From an uncultured Verrucomicrobiota bacterium (lineage in GTDB: Bacteria; Verrucomicrobiota; Verrucomicrobiia; Limisphaerales; UBA1096), in assembly GCA_913050205.1 (NCBI GenBank), contig CAJXAU010000109.1, forward strand, positions 1 to 6,149: a stretch of DNA of 6,149 bases. The letters are read 5' to 3'. This document shows, piece by piece, positions 1-5,266 of the stretch (its first letter is position 1; every line of letters begins with the position of its first letter). The translations under genes and the position numbers were made by a program. The notes beneath the pieces are model-generated. The model saw only the letters and a program-made list of their open reading frames with translations, was not told the DNA's origin and searched no databases.

Positions 1-264
1 GAGGTCCTCCTTGGCCACCGTGCGCAGGAAGCCTTCCGGCAGGCCGACCAAAATGCCCGCGCCATCGCCGGTATTCGGCTCGCACCCGCAACCGCCTCGG
101 TGCTCCATGTTGCCCAGCATTTTGAGGGCATCGAGCACGTTTTGATGGCTCGGCTCACCCTTCAAGTTGGCCACAAAACCAACCCCGCAACTATCCTTCT
201 CATTTGCCGGATCGTAGAGACCCTGCTTTTCGGGAAATCCAATTTGTCCTGTTTGTTTGCTCAT
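1..264 (-). CDS. gltB: Glutamate synthase (GOGAT) large subunit, N-terminal fragment
   Basis: This is the first 88 codons of a gene that runs off the left edge. The large subunit of glutamate synthase takes the amide of glutamine and reductively transfers it to 2-oxoglutarate, giving two glutamates in the cytoplasm. What is visible is the start of the class II glutamine amidotransferase domain. A 25-residue propeptide is followed by Cys26 in DSCGVGFVANLKG, which in this family becomes the N-terminal nucleophile after processing. Residues 55-72 (HRGG, CGCEPNTGDGAGI) are the family's glutamine-site signature, with a Gly where many homologues have HRGA. The ATG at 264-262 is chosen because it gives the usual propeptide length. 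No Shine-Dalgarno sequence precedes it. The leader contains a strong hairpin (295-343) that may control expression. Assignment is firm; the rest of the enzyme is not in the window. Confidence 0.95.
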   Translation of the reverse strand, partial: MSKQTGQIGFPEKQGLYDPANEKDSCGVGFVANLKGEPSHQNVLDALKMLGNMEHRGGCGCEPNTGDGAGILVGLPEGFLRTVAKEDL

Positions 265-294
265 ATTCAGCAAAAAATAGTCTGGAGAAAAACG

Positions 295-343
295 ATGCCG
301 GGTTGTCTCGGACTGGGAGTCATTCCCTGCCCAAACCCGGCAT
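295..343 (-). promoter_or_regulatory. Strong leader hairpin upstream of gltB, possible attenuator
   Basis: A perfect 10-bp inverted repeat (ATGCCGGGTT at 295-304 and AACCCGGCAT at 334-343) encloses a 29-nt loop that can itself pair GGGA 315-318 with TCCC 324-327. Read leftward, in the gltB direction, the stem is followed two bases later by five Ts, which resembles an intrinsic terminator. It lies 31 nt before the gltB start codon. A transcriptional attenuator or mRNA-stability element is possible. No riboswitch family is recognised, and the function is inferred. Confidence 0.45.
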
Positions 344-354
344 CCACACCATCC

Positions 355-366
355 GCTTGGCCAAGT
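355..366. repeat. Palindrome GCTTGGCCAAGC, one-mismatch copy
   Basis: The copy reads GCTTGGCCAAGT, with the last base differing from the perfect palindrome, and has the preferred flanking C and G. It lies between the gltB leader hairpin and the AT-rich divergent promoter zone. Confidence 0.7.
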
Positions 367-423
367 GCCAGTAGACAGCCTCCGTAAAAAAGGCCGGGCA
401 TTTTTTCACAGAGCCAAAAGGGG

Positions 424-515
424 GGCAACATTTTAATTCCTAATACTGACCATTAGAAAAACTTATAAACAAATCTAGTTGGTCAAGAGATGTTAATTCG
501 GGTTGATTAACTCGT
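424..515. promoter_or_regulatory. AT-rich divergent control region with two inverted repeats
   Basis: This is the only clearly AT-rich stretch between the divergent gltB and cyclase genes, so the promoters probably lie here. It holds CTAAT-N7-ATTAG (440-456) and GTTAAT-N8-ATTAAC (492-511), both plausible dimeric-regulator operators, and a TATAAA at 464-469 that could serve as a -10 box. No convincing -35 and -10 pair could be placed for either gene. The operator reading is inference from symmetry and position alone. The rest of the 292-bp gap holds the leader hairpin and the palindrome copies, and no coding sequence is recognised in it. Confidence 0.35.
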
Positions 516-520
516 AGGAT

Positions 521-546
521 GCGCTTGGCCAAGCGCTTGGCCAGGC
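521..546. repeat. Tandem pair of GCTTGGCCAAGC palindromes before the cyclase gene
   Basis: An exact copy (523-534) is directly followed by a near copy, GCTTGGCCAGGC (535-546). The first is embedded in a 16-bp perfect palindrome (521-536). The two together make a second symmetry centred between 534 and 535, in which nine of ten base pairs match over 525-544. The last bases overlap the putative ribosome binding site (543-550) of the cyclase gene. Confidence 0.9.
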
Positions 547-556
547 GGGAAATGAT

Positions 557-2590
557 TTGCCCTTCCAAGACGAATTCGGGCAAAGTTCCTTAAGTCCATT
601 GCCCGAAGAAAAACCATTGCCCGAAACCATTGAGACACAGGCCGTTGAGGCTTTGGCCAAGGTGAAACAGAACGGTGGGAGCCTCGCCTCGCTGCGCGCG
701 GTCTGGGAAACTCACTCTCCGGTGGTTTGGGCTCATAACAACGAAATCTACCGACGAGCCGTCGATGCTGCGCTCAAGCTGGGTGAATCCTTTCTGGCGT
801 ACGACATTGCAAATGAGGGGTTGGCCTATTTTCCGGATGAAGTACGCCTGCTCCAGCTCAAGGCCCTTTCCCTCGCCCGCACCGGCACCACCAGCGGAGC
901 CAACGACATCCTCGAGAAACTCCGCAAGCAGGGTCACAATGACGAGGAGACGATGGGAATCCTTGCCCGAACGCACAAGGATCTCTGGATGCTGTCCGCC
1001 ACCGAGGAGGAGGCCGACTACCACCTACTGCAGAGCCTTGGGTTTTATCTGGAGGGTTACGAGTCCTCCGGCGGTTACTACACTGGGATCAACGCCGCCT
1101 CGATGGCACTGGTCGCCGGGGAGACGGAAAAGGCTCAATCCATCGCCCGCGAGGTGGGTGCCATCTGCGAGGAGAGCCTTGCCAAGGCACCACCTGATTC
1201 AGGCGAATTTTATTGGCTCGAAGCCACCGCCGCCGAAGCCGCATTGGTCGTGGGCGACCTCGACACCGCCAGCAAATTCTACCGCAAAGCCACCACCGAG
1301 CATCACCCCGGTGCTACGGAAGTCAGCCGAACCCGAAGTCAGGCACGGTTTTTGTTGCAGCACCTCGGCAAAGAAAAACATCAGTTGGACGACTGCTTTG
1401 CCCTTCCGAAAATCGGGCTGTTTTCCGGGCACATGATCGATCAACCCCACCGCGAGATTCCTCGATTCCCTGCCGCAATCGAGGGGGATGTTCGCGAGGC
1501 GATCGAGCAGGCCATCCAACGCCATGACATTCAGGTCGGCTACTGTTCACTCGCCAACGGCGGGGACTTATTATTTGCTGAGTCGCTGATAAAAACCGGC
1601 GGAGAAGTTCACATCGTCATCCCGTTCGACATCGAGACTTTTAAAAAATTCAGCGTGCAAAACCCGCTCGTACCCAATGCAGAGCACCGATTCGACAAGG
1701 TGCTGGAAAAGGCGGCCACCGTCCGAGTACTCAGCGAGCAAGGCGACCCGAATGACCAGGCCGGCTACGATTACTGCAACAAAGTAGTCACCGGCCTCGC
1801 TGTGTTGAAGAGTAAGTTCCTCGGGATGGACATCGCGCCGATGCTTCTTTGGGATCACAAACAAGGCGACGGTGGAGGCGGCACCGAGTCGGTTTTTCAT
1901 AGCTGGAGCAACCACGGAGAACGCGAGGTAGACATCGTCCCCATCAACAAAATCCTCGACGACCGATTGGCCAACGGCCTCGCCCTTCCCCCGCCACAGC
2001 CGTTGCCCCCGGAGAAATACCGGGCCACAGTCACGCACAGCCCACAGGAAATCCGGGCCATGCTGTTCGCCGACGTGGTCGGTTTTTCCAGTTGGCCCGA
2101 GCACTTCATTCCGATATTTGTCCGCGAATTCTTCGGGCGCGTGGCCAGTTCCATCAAGGATTCTGCAGCCGGCCCCTTGTACGTCAATACCTGGGGTGAC
2201 GCGATCTGCGCCGTTTTCGACTCCGTCGAACATGCCGGGCGCACCTCACTCGTCGTCCAGAATCTCATTCGCGACACCAATTGGACTGAAGTCGGTTTGA
2301 CCGGAGAGGTGAATATCCGGATCGGCCTCCACGCCGGGCCAGTTTACCGCAGTTACGACGCACTGATCGGGAAGGATTCCTATTACGGCGCCCACGTCAA
2401 CCGCGCGGCACGCATCGAACCGATCACTGACGAGGGTCAGATTTTTGCCAGTGACGCCTTTGCCGCGCTGGCCATGACCACCATGGCCAAGGGCTTCAGT
2501 TGCGACTATGCCGGAACGCGAAAACTGCCCAAGGGCGCGGGCACCATCTCCGCATTTCTCGTTCGCCCTAAGATGGAGGCAGGTCTTTAG
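557..2590 (+). CDS. TRAFs-binding/TPR-like, SLOG-like and class III nucleotide cyclase protein
   Basis: A 677-residue soluble protein with no signal peptide or membrane segment. Residues about 30-270 are helical and TPR-like, with ILARTHKDLW (about 135-144) and YYTGIN (174-179) as in DUF4071/MAP3K TRAFs-binding-like proteins. Residues about 283-480 look Rossmann or SLOG-like, with FSGHMID (289-295), GGD (335-337) and VIPF (354-357). Residues about 497-672 are a class III cyclase: metal Asp506 (FADVVGFS), Asp548 (NTWGD), and Asn615 and Arg619 (VNRAARIE). The usual adenine-recognising Lys is Asn544 and the usual Asp is Ser608, so the cyclic nucleotide made cannot be predicted. The start is TTG, with GGCGGGA six to seven bases upstream; an in-frame stop lies at 515-517 and the first in-frame ATG is codon 133. 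TTG 599 and 617 are alternatives. Its partner and signal are unknown. The last 23 bp overlap the convergent glycerate kinase gene. Confidence 0.85.
   Translation: MPFQDEFGQSSLSPLPEEKPLPETIETQAVEALAKVKQNGGSLASLRAVWETHSPVVWAHNNEIYRRAVDAALKLGESFLAYDIANEGLAYFPDEVRLLQLKALSLARTGTTSGANDILEKLRKQGHNDEETMGILARTHKDLWMLSATEEEADYHLLQSLGFYLEGYESSGGYYTGINAASMALVAGETEKAQSIAREVGAICEESLAKAPPDSGEFYWLEATAAEAALVVGDLDTASKFYRKATTEHHPGATEVSRTRSQARFLLQHLGKEKHQLDDCFALPKIGLFSGHMIDQPHREIPRFPAAIEGDVREAIEQAIQRHDIQVGYCSLANGGDLLFAESLIKTGGEVHIVIPFDIETFKKFSVQNPLVPNAEHRFDKVLEKAATVRVLSEQGDPNDQAGYDYCNKVVTGLAVLKSKFLGMDIAPMLLWDHKQGDGGGGTESVFHSWSNHGEREVDIVPINKILDDRLANGLALPPPQPLPPEKYRATVTHSPQEIRAMLFADVVGFSSWPEHFIPIFVREFFGRVASSIKDSAAGPLYVNTWGDAICAVFDSVEHAGRTSLVVQNLIRDTNWTEVGLTGEVNIRIGLHAGPVYRSYDALIGKDSYYGAHVNRAARIEPITDEGQIFASDAFAALAMTTMAKGFSCDYAGTRKLPKGAGTISAFLVRPKMEAGL
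2521..2543 (-). terminator. Weak candidate terminator for glycerate kinase
   Basis: Read leftward, TGCCC, an 8-nt loop and GGGCA are followed by GTTTTC, 25 nt beyond the glycerate kinase stop codon and inside the 3' end of the convergent cyclase gene. The stem is only five base pairs and the T-run four, so this is a weak call. Confidence 0.3.
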
Positions 2591-3698
2591 CCACGCGCTT
2601 GGCCAAGTGCTCGAGACAGCCGGCTGCGTTCGACAACGATTCAGCCTCACCGGCCAATTCCGGGACGACCGCAGCCAAGCGATAAAACGGATTCTCCCCT
2701 GCCGCACCCTCCGCTTGGCCAAGCGCAAGTTTACCAGCCAACCCAACGCACGGCTTGGCCAAGCGCTGACAAAGTTGCGCTACCTGCCCGGTTCCCTTGC
2801 CCATCGTCGTCTGCGTATCGATCGCTCCTTCCGCCGTGATCACCAGATCCGCAGCCTCAACCTTCGCCTCCAGATTCGTCGCCTCTGCAAAAACATCGAA
2901 ACCGGGTCGCAGTGACGCGCCGGCAAACGCCATCAACCCAAAGCCCAGTCCCCCTGCGGCACCGGCACCGGGTGTGATCGCAAAATCCGTCCCGATCGTC
3001 TCCGCCGTGATCATGGCCAGACGGTTGAAACAGGCATCGGCCTTGGCAAAATCCTCCTCCCGCATCCCCTTTTGTGGCCCGTAAACGCGCGTCGCCCCGT
3101 CCGGCCCCAGCAGCGGGTTGGTCACATCCGATGCCACGGAAATGCTTGGCCAAGCGGAAATCTCCGGCCGGTTGATGGATACCAATCGATCCAAATCGGT
3201 CCAACTTTCAATCTCGGCATTATCGTCATTGAAAAAAGTCCAACCCAACGCCCGGGCCATGCCGAAGCCGGCATCATTGGTGGCGCTGCCTCCGATTCCT
3301 GCGAGACAATGCTTCGCCCCCGCTTGGCTCAGTTTCATCAGTAAACTGCCGACCCCGTATGTATCCAAATCAAACGGATGAAATTGGCCGTTTGGCAGAA
3401 GCGCCAAGCCGTTCGATTGCGCCGTCTCAACCACCGCCTGCCCACTTTTTGCATCCAGCCAGACGGGAACATCCCGCTCACGCCCCGCGGCATCCATCCC
3501 CGGAAAAATGCGTTCTTTCAGGCCAAGGGATAGCGCAAATAACTCCCCGAAACCGTCACCGCCATCACTCATGGGCAGTTGCTCGATATGATCCCCCGGC
3601 CAAGTGACGCTCCAACCGGAGGCGATCGACGACGACGCTTCGGTCGCGGTGAGAGTGCCCTTAAATTTATCGGGGACGATGAGGATTCGGCGAGGCAT
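2568..3698 (-). CDS. glxK: Glycerate 2-kinase, GarK/GlxK family
   Basis: A full-length (376 aa) cytoplasmic kinase of the GarK/GlxK family (PF02595), which phosphorylates D-glycerate, in this family usually to 2-phosphoglycerate, linking glyoxylate, tartronate or serine breakdown to lower glycolysis. Family landmarks in order are PDKFKGTLTA (9-18), MSDGGDG (43-49), GIGGSATNDAGFGMARALG (134-152), SDVTNPLLG (190-198), GATRVYGPQKG (201-211), GAGAAGGLGFGL (244-255) and EGAIDTQT (290-297). The Cys usual before DVTNP is Ser190, and the usual TGEGR is TAEGA here; neither clearly abolishes activity. The ATG at 3698 directly precedes the conserved N-terminus, but no Shine-Dalgarno sequence is visible. 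It is divergent from the glutaredoxin-like gene (68 bp apart) and overlaps the cyclase tail. Four copies of the GCTTGGCCAAGC palindrome lie inside it. No glyoxylate-pathway neighbour is present, so the physiological route is open. Confidence 0.93.
   Translation of the reverse strand: MPRRILIVPDKFKGTLTATEASSSIASGWSVTWPGDHIEQLPMSDGGDGFGELFALSLGLKERIFPGMDAAGRERDVPVWLDAKSGQAVVETAQSNGLALLPNGQFHPFDLDTYGVGSLLMKLSQAGAKHCLAGIGGSATNDAGFGMARALGWTFFNDDNAEIESWTDLDRLVSINRPEISAWPSISVASDVTNPLLGPDGATRVYGPQKGMREEDFAKADACFNRLAMITAETIGTDFAITPGAGAAGGLGFGLMAFAGASLRPGFDVFAEATNLEAKVEAADLVITAEGAIDTQTTMGKGTGQVAQLCQRLAKPCVGLAGKLALGQAEGAAGENPFYRLAAVVPELAGEAESLSNAAGCLEHLAKRVAKDLPPS
2597..2608. repeat. Palindrome GCTTGGCCAAGC, one-mismatch copy inside glxK
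   Basis: GCTTGGCCAAGT lies six bases after the cyclase stop codon and within the glxK C-terminus, where it encodes Leu-Ala-Lys (residues 365-367). Confidence 0.75.
2713..2724. repeat. Palindrome GCTTGGCCAAGC, exact copy inside glxK
   Basis: An exact copy within the 14-bp form CGCTTGGCCAAGCG. It encodes Ala-Leu-Gly-Gln-Ala (glxK residues 325-329), a different reading frame from the copies at 2597 and 2753. Confidence 0.9.
2753..2764. repeat. Palindrome GCTTGGCCAAGC, exact copy inside glxK
   Basis: An exact copy, 40 bp from the one at 2713. It encodes Arg-Leu-Ala-Lys-Pro (glxK residues 312-316). Confidence 0.9.
3144..3155. repeat. Palindrome GCTTGGCCAAGC, exact copy inside glxK
   Basis: An exact copy encoding Ala-Trp-Pro-Ser (glxK residues 182-185), the third possible reading frame, just before the conserved DVTNPLLG motif. 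Confidence 0.9.
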
Positions 3699-3766
3699 CG
3701 GCAGGAGAAAAAAGTTGCCAAACCTCTCACCAATGGCAATCTGTTTGTGCCTTCTGAGGTGTAAAA
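3699..3766. promoter_or_regulatory. Divergent spacer between glxK and the glutaredoxin-like gene
   Basis: These 68 bp must carry the starts of both transcripts or their leaders. The one clear signal is the ribosome binding site GAGGT (3756-3760), six bases before the ATG at 3767. It is the best Shine-Dalgarno sequence in the window. No convincing promoter hexamers were found, and nothing resembling a Shine-Dalgarno sequence precedes glxK. Confidence 0.45.
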
Positions 3767-4099
3767 ATGGATAAACCGAAAATTATCGCCTACATGAAAC
3801 CGTCCTGCGGATGGAGTGAGGGAGTGCGCGCAGTGATGCGCAAATACGACCTACCGTTCGAGGATCGCGACATCATCAACGACCCGGTACAGCGACAGGA
3901 AATGATTCAAAAAACCGGGCAAATGCTACAGCCCTGCGTGGAGATTGACGGAACCATGCTGGCGGACGTCAGTGGCGAGGAGGTTGAAGCCTACATGCTC
4001 GCCAAAAGCATCGTCCAAAACAACGACCGCGAGGCAGATGCCCCGACCAATCAGCCCTGCGAAAACGAGATGCACGGCAGCGACATCACGTTCCGTTAA
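3767..4099 (+). CDS. Glutaredoxin-like protein with monothiol-type CGWS motif
   Basis: A 110-residue cytoplasmic thioredoxin-fold protein. The N-terminal strand (KIIAYMKPSCGWS) ends in C14-G-W-S17, a one-cysteine active site like the CGFS of monothiol glutaredoxins, which exchange glutathione disulphides or carry Fe-S clusters. The cis-proline is Pro56 in LQPCVEIDG, next to an extra Cys57. The glutathione-binding GG pair usual after the last strand is replaced by ADVSGEEV (66-73), so typical glutathione or cluster binding is uncertain. Residues 85-110 extend beyond the fold as a polar tail with Cys98 and His103. The start is well supported by GAGGT six bases upstream. It appears to be a single-gene unit: divergent from glxK and closed by a terminator at 4120-4146. 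It could be an electron donor to a thiol peroxidase such as the one at 5267-5746, but that is only inferred. Confidence 0.85.
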   Translation: MDKPKIIAYMKPSCGWSEGVRAVMRKYDLPFEDRDIINDPVQRQEMIQKTGQMLQPCVEIDGTMLADVSGEEVEAYMLAKSIVQNNDREADAPTNQPCENEMHGSDITFR

Positions 4100-4119
4100 A
4101 TCGTCGCAACTCCTATTTC

Positions 4120-4146
4120 GGGCGGCCATTCAGCCGCCCTTTTTTT
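4120..4146 (+). terminator. Intrinsic terminator of the glutaredoxin-like gene
   Basis: GGGCGGC (4120-4126), a 6-nt loop CATTCA and GCCGCCC (4133-4139) are followed by seven Ts (4140-4146), 20 bases after the stop codon. The right arm and T-run also encode the last residues (KKGG) of the convergent DUF368 gene, and its stop codon lies in the loop. Read leftward the hairpin has no T-run, so it is a standard terminator only for the rightward transcript. Confidence 0.9.
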
Positions 4147-5173
4147 GTGCCTTGGCGCGGTCGAATTTAAGGAAGGCCGCAACCAGACCGGAGCCAATCA
4201 AAAAGGCGATCAACGTCGCCAACGTATTGCCGTCCATCGGCGGCATGATCCAGCCCAGATCGACCCGCTCGAAGCCAACGTTGTCATCCCCAACCGATTT
4301 GAATTCTCTGAATGGCCAAAGCCCGACCAGCGACCCAGCCATGAGTCCGGTTAGGAATGCAATGGTCGGATCGTGAAACCGGGCCAGCACCCACTTCAGC
4401 AACCGGGTGAACAATAGCAACCCCAGCGCACAACCAAGCGCAAACAGGCTGACGATCACCATGTCCCGCTCGTTCACTGCCTGCAGAATATCGAAGTACA
4501 CCCCCAGCAGAATCATCACAAACGAACCACTCACTCCGGGCAACACCATGGCCGAAATCGCAATCGCCCCGCACAGGACAAAAAACGCAAGCCGCCCCGC
4601 GCCCGCTTGGCCAAGCATCGATTCTTCCCTGTTCTCCGACGGATTCGCAGCCTGCTCCGCCTTGGCCCGTTTCATCTCAACCTTGCGCTCGGCGTCAGCC
4701 AATTGCTTGTTGGGGTCTACCGAGAACGTAAGCATCAAAACCAGGCCAAGCGCAATCAACGCACTCAGGCACTCCATCCCACCAAGGCGTCGGATCATCT
4801 TGAGAGGAATCACGATGGAGACCAATATGAGCCCGGTAAAAAAGCCATAGGTCGGGTCGTGATAATACTCCAGCAACCACACCATCACCCGCGAAAACAC
4901 CACCACGGCCACAGCCCCGCCAACCGCGATCCACGTCAAAAACGCCCCGTCGATCCTTCGCCATTCGTCCAGAAAACTCTTCCTCGACTTTTCGCTGAAC
5001 CGCACCAACCCCAAGGTCGCGCTGACCGTGCCCGGCCCAAACTGGCCCACCGCAGAGATCAGCCGCTCGTAGATTCCCAGCGCCAACGCCATGCTGCCGC
5101 CGCTCACGCCGGGAATGATGTTGGCGATCCCGATCAGGAAGCCGTGAAGGATGCTCTTGAGATTATCGACCAT
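4130..5173 (-). CDS. popT: DUF368 membrane protein, PopT-type undecaprenyl phosphate translocase
   Basis: A polytopic inner-membrane protein of 347 residues in the DUF368 family (PF04018). PopT proteins of this family have been linked to returning undecaprenyl phosphate, the lipid carrier for peptidoglycan and other envelope polymers, across the membrane. The two-fold internal repeat is plain: PGVSGGS (21-27) matches PGVSGSF (212-218), and HDPTYGFFTGL (105-115) matches HDPTIAFLTGL (267-277). Hydrophobic segments lie around both pairs and near 320-338. Between the halves, residues about 153-193 form a highly charged insert (EMKRAKAEQAA) that makes the protein longer than members I recall. The ATG at 5173 is preferred; an in-frame TTG at 5191 would add six residues, and neither has a clear Shine-Dalgarno sequence. 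It lies downstream of the peroxiredoxin on the same strand, but a terminator separates them. A weak TTGTTT-N16-TACGTT promoter could overlap that terminator. Confidence 0.88.
   Translation of the reverse strand: MVDNLKSILHGFLIGIANIIPGVSGGSMALALGIYERLISAVGQFGPGTVSATLGLVRFSEKSRKSFLDEWRRIDGAFLTWIAVGGAVAVVVFSRVMVWLLEYYHDPTYGFFTGLILVSIVIPLKMIRRLGGMECLSALIALGLVLMLTFSVDPNKQLADAERKVEMKRAKAEQAANPSENREESMLGQAGAGRLAFFVLCGAIAISAMVLPGVSGSFVMILLGVYFDILQAVNERDMVIVSLFALGCALGLLLFTRLLKWVLARFHDPTIAFLTGLMAGSLVGLWPFREFKSVGDDNVGFERVDLGWIMPPMDGNTLATLIAFLIGSGLVAAFLKFDRAKAQKKGG
4605..4616. repeat. Palindrome GCTTGGCCAAGC, exact copy inside the DUF368 gene
   Basis: An exact copy encoding Leu-Gly-Gln-Ala (residues 187-190) in the charged linker between the two halves of the membrane protein. 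It has a C on the left but an A, not the preferred G, on the right. Confidence 0.9.
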
Positions 5174-5210
5174 TCGTCGCGGCAATTCCAACGTACCAAC
5201 TGCGTCAGGC

Positions 5211-5246
5211 CAAACAAAAAACGGCAGCCGAAACTCGACTGCCGTT
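5211..5246 (-). terminator. Intrinsic terminator of the peroxiredoxin gene
   Basis: Read leftward, an 8-bp perfect stem (AACGGCAG, 11-nt loop, CTGCCGTT; arms at 5246-5239 and 5227-5220) runs into a T-rich tract TTTTTTGTTT (5220-5211), about 20 nt beyond the peroxiredoxin stop codon. This is a strong rho-independent terminator, indicating that the peroxiredoxin is transcribed alone and that the DUF368 gene needs its own promoter or readthrough. Confidence 0.9.
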
Positions 5247-5266
5247 CAAATTTCGTGATCCGATTT

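Noticed and set aside
100..387. Rightward open frame across the gltB start and leader
   Set aside because: It overlaps the clear gltB N-terminus on the opposite strand and its translation shows no coherent family features.
675..1436. Rightward open frame of 253 codons inside the cyclase gene
   Set aside because: It is an out-of-frame shadow rich in Pro, Arg and Ser, whereas the cyclase frame has recognisable domains throughout.
521..2608. Cyclase gene as part of a CBASS, Pycsar or similar defence operon
   Set aside because: No effector, cap, ubiquitin-like or nuclease gene is adjacent; both neighbours are housekeeping genes facing other directions.
2597..2764. Palindrome cluster as a transcription terminator or REP/BIME element
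   Set aside because: A 12-bp palindrome without a loop makes a poor RNA hairpin, no T-run follows, flanks are unrelated, and copies lie within coding sequence.
5181..5191. TTG at 5191 as the start of the DUF368 gene
   Set aside because: It adds only six residues, has no better binding site, and an ATG follows immediately at 5173; it cannot be fully excluded.
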